Below are positions 1 through 4,650 of a stretch of 13,503 nucleotides of DNA, piece by piece (position 1 is the first letter of the stretch; every line of letters starts with the position of its first letter). The position numbers and the translations under genes are program-made. This DNA comes from an uncultured bacterium (GTDB lineage Bacteria; CAIJMQ01): NCBI GenBank assembly GCA_903821905.1, contig CAIJMQ010000115.1, forward strand, positions 1 to 13,503, written 5' to 3'. Under the pieces are notes generated by a model. The model did not search any database. It was not told the DNA's origin and saw nothing but the letters and a program-made list of their open reading frames with translations.

Positions 1-23
1 CCAACTAATGCAATCACTATCAT
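1..23 (-). CDS. 5' end of an unidentified gene running off the left edge
   Basis: Only the first seven codons and part of the eighth are present; they read MIVIALVG. The start is supported by GGAGGTGA at 24-31 (minus strand), an eight-base perfect match to the usual anti-Shine-Dalgarno. It abuts the ATG, so spacing is short, and a GTG two codons downstream (17-15) is an alternative start with better spacing. A short hydrophobic strand ending in glycine is how many P-loop nucleotide-binding proteins begin, but that is only a hint. It lies downstream of rimI on the same strand, with its own candidate promoter between. Product unknown. Confidence 0.5.
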
Positions 24-75
24 TCACCTCCACTTAAAATTGTTACTTTCTAAGATTTATAAATGTAGACCGAAT

Positions 76-104
76 ATATTAACCAAATTACCATATCCTG
101 TCAA
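76..104 (-). promoter_or_regulatory. Candidate sigma70 promoter for the left-edge gene
   Basis: Reading the minus strand, TTGACA (104-99, a perfect -35) is followed by a 17-nt spacer and TAATAT (81-76, 4 of 6 matches to TATAAT). Transcription would start near 69 and give a leader of about 45 nt carrying the Shine-Dalgarno. The -35 lies inside an imperfect inverted repeat at 98-119. Confidence 0.5.
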
Positions 105-119
105 GTAACTCCTTGTCAG
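98..119. promoter_or_regulatory. Imperfect inverted repeat over the -35 box, possible operator
   Basis: CTGTCAAG (98-105) and CTTGTCAG (112-119) form an 8-bp dyad with one mismatch and a 6-nt centre. One arm contains the -35 hexamer of the left-edge gene's promoter, a common position for a repressor operator. It could instead be a weak RNA hairpin after rimI, but no T-run follows on the minus strand. No bound protein can be named. Confidence 0.25.
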
Positions 120-134
120 AATACCTTTTTTAAA

Positions 135-569
135 TTATAAATATTTATAATACAAAACCGCATCTTCTCCATCTGGATAATATGAATTTAGAATGCTTTT
201 ATATATAAAACCCATTCCCTCATAAAACAATATAGCCTTTTTATTACTTACACGTACTTGAAGTTCTACCACTTTAATTTTATCTCTTATTTTTTCTATG
301 AAATGATTAGCTAATTTAGTAGCTATACCTTTTCTTCTATAGTTTTCTTTTACTGCAATCGAAGCGATGATTATTTTCCTGAAACCTTTTACTCCAATTA
401 TATAACCCACAATTTCCTTGCCTTTTTCTGCAACAAAAAATGTTTTCCCGTAATTGAGATACAATTGCAGGAACTGTTTCTTGGAAAAAGGACAAAGAAA
501 GGATTCTTCCTCTATAGCTTGAATTTCGTCAAGATCTCCTTGCTCTACATCTCTAACTCTATAATCCAT
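135..569 (-). CDS. rimI: Ribosomal protein S18-alanine N-acetyltransferase (GNAT family)
   Basis: A 144-residue single-domain GNAT acetyltransferase, the usual length for RimI, which transfers acetyl from acetyl-CoA to the N-terminal alanine of ribosomal protein S18 in the cytoplasm. The acetyl-CoA pyrophosphate loop is RRKGIA at residues 78-83. The C-terminal block carries E102 (in VELQVR) and Y116 (in FYEGMGF), which line up with the catalytic Glu and Tyr of E. coli RimI. The N-terminal part, with an acidic patch followed by ESFLCPF, also fits RimI. It lies 66 nt downstream of purN on the same strand and may be cotranscribed. Upstream of the ATG there is only a weak AAGG. tsaB, a frequent rimI neighbour, is absent here. 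GNAT proteins are easily confused, so a different protein or small-molecule target is possible. Confidence 0.8.
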   Translation of the reverse strand: MDYRVRDVEQGDLDEIQAIEEESFLCPFSKKQFLQLYLNYGKTFFVAEKGKEIVGYIIGVKGFRKIIIASIAVKENYRRKGIATKLANHFIEKIRDKIKVVELQVRVSNKKAILFYEGMGFIYKSILNSYYPDGEDAVLYYKYL

Positions 570-635
570 ACAATACCTTATCTTTTAATATTTTATTTGC
601 TTTATTTGTGGCGGTTATGGATATGATAAAGGGAA

Positions 636-1262
636 CTATTTTCCTATGATTTCAACAGTTTTCCCTTTTACTTTCAATTGTCCATTTTGAAAGAGATATA
701 TTGCTTTTATAATAACTCTTTGCTCAGCTTCCTGAACCTTTTCTTTAAGAGACTGGGGGGTATCGTTTCCTTCCACTTTAACTGACTCTTGTAGAACAAT
801 AGGTCCCGTATCAGTACCCTCGTCGATAAAATGCAGGGTACAGCCAGTGACTTTTCTCCCTTGTTCTATCACTAACTTGTGAACATTTAAGTCCATACCT
901 CCAGCAAAAGCAGGAAGAAGAGAAGGATGAATATTCATGATTCTGTATTTAAATCTGCTGACAAAATATGGGGATAAAATTCTCATATAACCAAGAAGTA
1001 GAATCAGGTCTATTTTTTTCTCGTCCAGTTTTTCGATTACCTTTTTGTCAAAATCTTCCCTATCTTTAAAATCCTTAGGATTAATATAAATAGCGGGAAT
1101 TTTATGGTTCTTTGCCCTTTCCAGAATATATGCATCTTTCTTGTCAGAGATTACTATTTCAATGTGGGCGTTCAATTTTCCTTTTAGTATAGCCGTAGCT
1201 ACTCCCTCCATATCCGTACCCCTGGTAGAACCCAAAATAGCAATGCGTATTTTCTGAGTCAT
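636..1262 (-). CDS. purN: Phosphoribosylglycinamide formyltransferase (GART)
   Basis: A 208-residue protein, normal length for PurN, which formylates GAR with 10-formyl-tetrahydrofolate in de novo purine synthesis. The catalytic residues are readable: N110 and H112 in MNIHPSLLPAF, and D151 in DEGTDTGPIVLQ. LLLGYMRILSPYF at 88-100 is the folate-pocket strand and loop. The N-terminal phosphate loop is GSTRGTDMEGV rather than the common GSGSN form, so this belongs to a variant subgroup. The start is supported by GAGG at 1269-1272 and a good promoter at 1283-1311. It is followed by rimI on the same strand. No other purine genes are in the window. Confidence 0.95.
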   Translation of the reverse strand: MTQKIRIAILGSTRGTDMEGVATAILKGKLNAHIEIVISDKKDAYILERAKNHKIPAIYINPKDFKDREDFDKKVIEKLDEKKIDLILLLGYMRILSPYFVSRFKYRIMNIHPSLLPAFAGGMDLNVHKLVIEQGRKVTGCTLHFIDEGTDTGPIVLQESVKVEGNDTPQSLKEKVQEAEQRVIIKAIYLFQNGQLKVKGKTVEIIGK

Positions 1263-1282
1263 TTTTTACCTCTATCTTGTTT

Positions 1283-1311
1283 ATAATAACGTTTTTAGGA
1301 AGGTTTGACAA
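1283..1311 (-). promoter_or_regulatory. Sigma70-type promoter for purN
   Basis: On the minus strand TTGTCA (1311-1306, 5 of 6) is followed by exactly 17 nt and TATTAT (1288-1283, 5 of 6). Predicted transcription start is near 1276, giving a leader of roughly 13 nt with a GAGG Shine-Dalgarno. It probably also serves rimI. Confidence 0.6.
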
Positions 1312-1326
1312 ATATATTAGGCATAG

Positions 1327-1491
1327 AATATCAAAAAAGAAGTGAAGGAAGCATCCTACATTGACGAGGGGGCAAAAACATACCTTTCCTTCATTGAACA
1401 AGGTCATATGCCGGAATATAATACAAAATACAAAAAATTAACAGATCCTATCTGGGAACGGGAATATTTACAGAAAAAAATACCTTCGTGA
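1327..1491 (+). pseudogene. Open plus-strand stretch, probably the 3' remnant of a lost gene
   Basis: From just after a TAG at 1324-1326 there are 54 uninterrupted codons to a TGA at 1489-1491. The translation is rich in Lys, Glu and Tyr and looks like real protein; two legible pieces are SYIDEGAKTYLSFIEQG and KLTDPIWEREYLQ. The only early start is a GTG at 1342 (49 residues), with no Shine-Dalgarno. Together with the purN promoter it fills the 313-nt gap between purN and tRNA-Val. I do not recognise the family. It may be the C-terminal remnant of a larger gene, possibly an insertion next to the tRNA, or a short real gene. Chance openness in AT-rich DNA is not excluded. Confidence 0.35.
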
Positions 1492-1524
1492 TACAATCAT
1501 AAATCAATTCTTTTTATCACTATT

Positions 1525-1552
1525 TTGAACTATATCGGTAAATTATGATAAA
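1525..1552 (+). promoter_or_regulatory. Candidate promoter for the tRNA-Val / tRNA-Asp pair
   Basis: TTGAAC (1525-1530, 4 of 6), a 16-nt spacer and GATAAA (1547-1552, 4 of 6) would start transcription near 1560, a short distance before tRNA-Val. An overlapping TATGAT at 1544-1549 is an alternative -10 without a good -35. Confidence 0.35.
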
Positions 1553-1575
1553 CTAACCATTGAAAGATTTTAAAA

Positions 1576-1647
1576 GGGCGATTAGCTTAGCGGGAGAGCG
1601 CCTCCCTTACACGGAGGAAGTCAGGGGTTCAAATCCTCTATCGCCCA
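1576..1647 (+). tRNA. tRNA-Val (anticodon UAC)
   Basis: Full cloverleaf. The acceptor stem GGGCGAT (1576-1582) pairs with ATCGCCC (1640-1646). The anticodon stem CCTCC (1601-1605) pairs with GGAGG (1613-1617) around the loop CTTACAC, with anticodon TAC at 1608-1610. The T-arm has the TTCAAAT loop. The discriminator is A1647. The genome then reads CCG rather than CCA, so the 3' CCA must be added by tRNA nucleotidyltransferase. Confidence 0.97.
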
Positions 1648-1690
1648 CCGAAGTAACTTTGATATTTGGATTGTTGCTTTATTATATATA

Positions 1691-1767
1691 GGGGTCGTAG
1701 TTCAGTTGGTTAGAACGCCTGCCTGTCACGCAGGAGGTCGCGAGTTCGAGCCTCGTCGACCCCGCCA
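1691..1767 (+). tRNA. tRNA-Asp (anticodon GUC), CCA encoded
   Basis: The acceptor stem GGGGTCG (1691-1697) pairs with CGACCCC (1757-1763). The anticodon stem CCTGC/GCAGG encloses loop CTGTCAC with anticodon GTC at 1725-1727. The T-loop is TTCGAGC. The discriminator is G1764, the expected identity base for tRNA-Asp, and CCA is encoded at 1765-1767. It lies 43 nt after tRNA-Val and is probably cotranscribed with it. Confidence 0.98.
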
Positions 1768-1827
1768 TATCACAAGATAATTTCAAAATTAATATTTTGC
1801 CCACCCCCAACCCATATTTTATACAAT

Positions 1828-1833
1828 AGGAGG
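1828..1833 (+). promoter_or_regulatory. Strong Shine-Dalgarno AGGAGG
   Basis: AGGAGG lies 5 nt before the ATG at 1839 and fixes the start of the small membrane/zinc-ribbon gene. Confidence 0.85.
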
Positions 1834-1838
1834 AAATT

Positions 1839-2207
1839 ATGGCTAATTTTAGAAGATTCATAATATATTTATTACGATGGCAATTAAGTACTCCTATTTT
1901 ATGGCTTGTAATAAGGAAATTAGGAGCAGGCATTGGTGCTACAATCATAGCTAATTTAATTGGAGGAGCAATTTTCTTCTGGGTTGATAGATTTATATTT
2001 ACCAGCTATGCGATAGAGGTATGGCAGTTTAAAGACAAAGGTAAATGCGATAACTGTGGAAAAGAGGAAAGTTTATGGCGATTAGTCAAAGCTCCCAATT
2101 ATGACAAAAGCAACACAAGCCCGGTATTCCTCTGTATGGAATGCTCAAAAATCAAAACCGACGAATTAAGGGCAAAAGGGGTTAAAATCAGAGGTAAGAG
2201 CAAATAG
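1839..2207 (+). CDS. Small membrane protein with a C-terminal zinc ribbon, function unknown
   Basis: A 122-residue protein. Residues about 15-54 are hydrophobic and probably contain two closely spaced membrane segments; the stretch IANLIGGAIFFWVDRFIF at 37-54 resembles the aromatic-Asp-Arg end of GtrA-like membrane proteins, as a weak likeness only. The C-terminal half is soluble, with C70-x2-C73 and C99-x2-C102, a four-cysteine zinc-ribbon arrangement. The hydrophobic part followed by a ribbon suggests a membrane-anchored zinc protein with the ribbon probably in the cytoplasm. Start and coding status are well supported by AGGAGG 5 nt upstream. It follows tRNA-Asp and converges with the SPOR gene. 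I have the impression that similar proteins occur as conserved hypotheticals in uncultivated phyla, but I cannot name a characterised family. Confidence 0.8.
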   Translation: MANFRRFIIYLLRWQLSTPILWLVIRKLGAGIGATIIANLIGGAIFFWVDRFIFTSYAIEVWQFKDKGKCDNCGKEESLWRLVKAPNYDKSNTSPVFLCMECSKIKTDELRAKGVKIRGKSK

Positions 2208-2253
2208 AACCTTTCTTTATAATCTGTAAATATATTTGCAAGTTTTGAGACAA

Positions 2254-2826
2254 CTATTTTTCTTCAAATGGAGACTGAAGTTTTATTGTGAAGGCATCGT
2301 GGAAATCTTTTTTTAAGCTTGAGAGGGTCTCTTTCCCTTTTGCGGAATTTTCAAATTTTCCAACACATACTTCAAATAACTTCCCTTTTGTTTTTATATA
2401 TAAAGGAGAAAACTTATTCCCTTTCAATTTTTTTACTAAACTTTCAGCGCTATTTTTGTCTTTAAAAGTAGCTACTTGAATTGTATAAAATTCAGAAACA
2501 ACAGCAGAGGGTTGAGTTTGTTTGTTTTGAACAGTTTCTGTAGTTTTTACAGGTATACTCTTAACCGAACTTTTTGAACTACTAGGGGATTGTTTAGCAA
2601 TGTCTTTTGAGGTAACAATTTTTGCATCAATCCCACCCATCTTGGAAACTGCAACAGGTCCAGTGTCTACAGTTGCCAATTCCACAGTATTCCCACTTTC
2701 TGTAACCAGTGTGTGTATTATACGAAACAAGAAGAAACCACCAATTACAACCGAGATAGAAAAAACTATTATCGGGAGCTTGGATGCAGTTTTTTCAAAG
2801 TAAAGTTTATGTCTTCTTCTGATCAT
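2254..2826 (-). CDS. SPOR-domain membrane protein
   Basis: A 190-residue protein with an FtsN/DedD-like plan: a short basic cytoplasmic N-terminus (RRRHK at 3-7), one membrane segment at about 17-37, a low-complexity Ser/Thr/Lys/Gln linker (about 75-110), and a C-terminal SPOR domain (about 112-185) beginning FYTIQVATFKDKNSAESLVKKL. SPOR domains bind denuded glycan strands of peptidoglycan and usually act at the division septum, so a role in division or wall remodelling is likely, facing the periplasm. It lies 46 nt downstream of the DUF4416 gene on the same strand. There is no Shine-Dalgarno, and a candidate promoter just upstream would give a leader of only about 7 nt. Whether it is a true FtsN cannot be told from this. 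Confidence 0.85.
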   Translation of the reverse strand: MIRRRHKLYFEKTASKLPIIVFSISVVIGGFFLFRIIHTLVTESGNTVELATVDTGPVAVSKMGGIDAKIVTSKDIAKQSPSSSKSSVKSIPVKTTETVQNKQTQPSAVVSEFYTIQVATFKDKNSAESLVKKLKGNKFSPLYIKTKGKLFEVCVGKFENSAKGKETLSSLKKDFHDAFTIKLQSPFEEK

Positions 2827-2840
2827 TTTTTATTGGTTTC

Positions 2841-2869
2841 ATATTAACAAATAAATTTTAGAATGTAAA
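2841..2869 (-). promoter_or_regulatory. Candidate promoter for the SPOR gene, very short leader
   Basis: On the minus strand TTTACA (2869-2864, 5 of 6), a 17-nt spacer and TAATAT (2846-2841, 4 of 6). The -10 ends 14 nt before the ATG, so the leader would be about 7 nt and has no Shine-Dalgarno. Read-through from the DUF4416 gene is the alternative. Confidence 0.4.
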
Positions 2870-2872
2870 TCC

Positions 2873-3397
2873 CTAATTAGATAACTGTTTTCTATAGATT
2901 CCTCTTATCGTGTTGAAAACATCTATAGAAGTATCTATTTTATAGTCTGGATATGTCCAAGATAATTGCTGGAAACTCCTTCCCTTGAAAAATAGTGTAA
3001 CTTCCGCATAAATTCCTTTGCCTACATAGATTCTATGATAGTAATCCTTAGTAGATGCCAATACAAGTTTGGAATTATCGATATATCCAGAGTCTATATT
3101 CACTATTCGTTTATCTTTATTAGAGTATTTACCCTCTAATTTATTAGTAAAAAGTTTAATTGAATTAAGCTTCCCCGGGTCTATCAAATCCTTGAAGCTT
3201 ATGAATTTTTTCTTCAAGTTAAAACCCATTTCTTCCTGATAATAATCGGTATGATTAAAACCAAATACAGGACCTTTGCAATCAATTTTACCGTATTGTT
3301 TTTCAAGCACTATTTCTATTTCTGGAAAAAGTTCTAAATTACCAGTGAAAATGGCCATAATTAATTTTACAGGTAAAGGAGATTTTATTTTTCCCAT
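2873..3397 (-). CDS. DUF4416 family protein
   Basis: A 174-residue soluble protein with the DUF4416 pattern: an N-terminal KLIMAIFTGN segment at 12-21, then a conserved central region containing FNHTDYYQEEMGFNLKKKFISF (reported in pieces: FNHTDYYQEEMGF at 47-59), and a C-terminal block with YVGKGIYAEVTLFF and WTYPDYK. The family is about this length and is found in diverse bacteria, including Planctomycetes-like and uncultivated lineages. Its biochemical function is not established, and I do not assign one. It is divergent from rpmB and followed by the SPOR gene. It has no Shine-Dalgarno, and a TATAAA box ends 9 nt before the ATG, so the message may be leaderless. Confidence 0.85.
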   Translation of the reverse strand: MGKIKSPLPVKLIMAIFTGNLELFPEIEIVLEKQYGKIDCKGPVFGFNHTDYYQEEMGFNLKKKFISFKDLIDPGKLNSIKLFTNKLEGKYSNKDKRIVNIDSGYIDNSKLVLASTKDYYHRIYVGKGIYAEVTLFFKGRSFQQLSWTYPDYKIDTSIDVFNTIRGIYRKQLSN

Positions 3398-3406
3398 AGG
3401 ATTAAT

Positions 3407-3434
3407 TTTATATAAAACTTGAAAAAATTTGCAA
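3407..3434 (-). promoter_or_regulatory. Promoter for the DUF4416 gene, predicted near-leaderless
   Basis: On the minus strand TTGCAA (3434-3429, 4 of 6), a 16-nt spacer and TATAAA (3412-3407, 5 of 6). Nine nucleotides separate the -10 from the ATG at 3397. TTGCAA is its own reverse complement and is also the -35 read for rpmB on the other strand. Confidence 0.5.
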
Positions 3435-3457
3435 ATAGCTACTGAATATCATATAAT
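3429..3457 (+). promoter_or_regulatory. Promoter for rpmB, predicted near-leaderless
   Basis: TTGCAA (3429-3434, 4 of 6), exactly 17 nt, and a perfect TATAAT (3452-3457). Nine nucleotides (3458-3466) separate the -10 from the ATG, leaving no room for a Shine-Dalgarno; the bases there are pyrimidine-rich. The predicted message begins 0-3 nt before the start codon. Confidence 0.65.
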
Positions 3458-3466
3458 TTCCCTCAA

Positions 3467-3658
3467 ATGTCCAGAATATGTGAAATATGTGGAAAGGGTC
3501 CTGTAACTGGTAACCGTGTTAGCCACTCTAATAGACACACAAAAAGAAGATGGCTGCCTAATCTGCAATATGTAAGAGCAATAACCAAAGAAGGTGCAAA
3601 GAGAATCCGGGTTTGCACGTCTTGTATCCGTTCCAATAAAGTCAAAAAAGCAGCTTGA
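3467..3658 (+). CDS. rpmB: 50S ribosomal protein L28, four-cysteine form
   Basis: A 63-residue L28 of the large ribosomal subunit. It begins [16 protein letters not shown], the standard L28 start, which confirms the ATG at 3467. C5, C8, C50 and C53 form two CxxC pairs, so this is the zinc-binding (C+) version; many bacteria also carry a cysteine-free copy induced under zinc limitation, which cannot be checked here. [11 protein letters not shown] in the middle and the basic tail fit the family. It is divergent from the DUF4416 gene and convergent with dapA, whose stop lies only 26 nt away, with no terminator visible between. It lacks a Shine-Dalgarno and is predicted to be translated from a leaderless mRNA. 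Confidence 0.98.
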   Translation: MSRICEICGKGPVTGNRVSHSNRHTKRRWLPNLQYVRAITKEGAKRIRVCTSCIRSNKVKKAA

Positions 3659-3684
3659 TAATCATTAAATCCTGATAGAAATAT

Positions 3685-4554
3685 CTAAATCAATTTCAAA
3701 TCTTTTAGTATTCTAACCAGTTTCTCTTTGCTTTCATCTCCCATTCTACAAAGAGGCAATCTTAAGTTTGGCTGAATTTTACCCATTAGAGCAAGAGATT
3801 CTTTTACCGGGATAGGATTCGTTTCATAGAACAGAGCTTCGAATAGAGGATATAGTTCATAATGAATTTCCCTCGCTTCTTCAAGTTTACCTTCTTTGAA
3901 ATTGTGAACAAGGTCGTGTATTTTCCTGGGAACCACATTGGCAACCACAGAAATAACGCCTTTACCACCAACAGAAAGAATGGGTAAAGTTACCGAATCA
4001 TTGCCCGAAAGAACCGTTATGTCACAAAGTGAAATTATTTTGCTTACCTGGTCAAGTGATGGATTGGCTTCTTTTACAGCAACTATATTTCGAATTTTGG
4101 AAAGTTTCGCTATTGTCTCAGGTAGCATATTCGTACCTGTACGGGAAGGCACATTATAAAGAATAATCGGTATATCCACCTCTTCAGCTATTTTCTGATA
4201 ATGTAGAAACTGTCCTTTAGGTGTAGGTTTATTGTAATAAGGTGTTATTAGTAATGCGGCATCTGCACCTGCTTTTTTTGCAAAAGAGGTCAAATCGAGC
4301 GCTTCTTCGGTAGAATTAGACCCAGCCCCAGCTATAACGGGAACTCTTCCTTTGACTTTACCAACAACGAATTCTATGATTTTTTTCTGTTCTTCATGTT
4401 TCAATGTAGCGGCTTCGCCGGTACAACCGCATGGCACTATACCATCTGTTTTTTCTTGAATGTGAAACTCAATTAAATTGTCTAAAGTTTTGAAATCAAT
4501 ATTACCATTTTTATCAAAAGGAGTAACTAACGCTACACTTGAACCTTCAAACAT
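3685..4554 (-). CDS. dapA: 4-hydroxy-tetrahydrodipicolinate synthase
   Basis: A 289-residue TIM-barrel aldolase condensing pyruvate with aspartate semialdehyde, the first committed step of the diaminopimelate/lysine pathway. Numbering matches E. coli DapA: Schiff-base K161 in IVAVKEAN, Y133 in ILYNVPSRTG, R138 and Y107 in TPYYNKP. At position 44, where DapA normally has Thr in GTTGE, this protein has Cys (GCTGE), while T45 is kept. The C-terminal ETNPIPVKESLALMG is typical of true DapA rather than N-acetylneuraminate lyase. GGAGGG lies just upstream of the ATG. It has its own promoter inside the 3' end of gspF and a leader of about 60 nt with a hairpin. Confidence 0.93.
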   Translation of the reverse strand: MFEGSSVALVTPFDKNGNIDFKTLDNLIEFHIQEKTDGIVPCGCTGEAATLKHEEQKKIIEFVVGKVKGRVPVIAGAGSNSTEEALDLTSFAKKAGADAALLITPYYNKPTPKGQFLHYQKIAEEVDIPIILYNVPSRTGTNMLPETIAKLSKIRNIVAVKEANPSLDQVSKIISLCDITVLSGNDSVTLPILSVGGKGVISVVANVVPRKIHDLVHNFKEGKLEEAREIHYELYPLFEALFYETNPIPVKESLALMGKIQPNLRLPLCRMGDESKEKLVRILKDLKLI

Positions 4555-4576
4555 TTTTCCCTCCGTATTTAACGAT

Positions 4577-4601
4577 GGACGACTCTTTTCTTCTTTCGTC
4601 C
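4577..4601 (-). promoter_or_regulatory. Hairpin in the dapA leader
   Basis: GGACGA (4577-4582) and TCGTCC (4596-4601) form a perfect 6-bp stem around a 13-nt purine-rich loop on the minus strand. It lies in the 67-nt gap between gspF and dapA, inside the predicted dapA leader. It has no following T-run, so it is not an intrinsic terminator; it does not resemble the large lysine riboswitch either. Function unknown. Confidence 0.3.
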
Positions 4602-4620
4602 CTCGTATAATCTGTGAGTT

Positions 4621-4650
4621 ATTATAGCCCGATTAATTGATTCATTTCAA
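4621..4650 (-). promoter_or_regulatory. Promoter for dapA overlapping the end of gspF
   Basis: On the minus strand TTGAAA (4650-4645, 5 of 6), 18 nt, and a perfect TATAAT (4626-4621). It starts within the last codons of gspF. Predicted start is near 4614, 60 nt before the dapA ATG. It suggests dapA can be expressed apart from the secretion operon. Confidence 0.55.

Noticed and set aside
1159-1407. 82-codon minus-strand ORF overlapping the purN start
   Set aside because: Overlaps purN in another frame and runs across its promoter; the opposite strand of the same region (1327-1491) looks more protein-like.
1784-1799. CAAAAT-TAAT-ATTTTG hairpin after tRNA-Asp as a terminator
   Set aside because: Six mostly A-T pairs and no T-tract; could occur by chance in this AT-rich gap.
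1682-1948. 88-codon minus-strand ORF across tRNA-Asp
   Set aside because: Its C-terminal half is the antisense translation of tRNA-Asp, containing RLELATSCVTGRRSNQ, a well-known spurious peptide in databases; the rest is antisense to the zinc-ribbon gene.
2225-2240. Palindrome TGTAAATATATTTGCA between the zinc-ribbon and SPOR genes as a terminator
   Set aside because: All-AT stem with only end G/C pairs, a tiny loop and no strong T-run; too weak to call an intrinsic terminator.
4555-4620. Lysine riboswitch in the dapA leader
   Set aside because: The leader is only about 60 nt with a single 6-bp hairpin; the L-box is about 170 nt with five helices.
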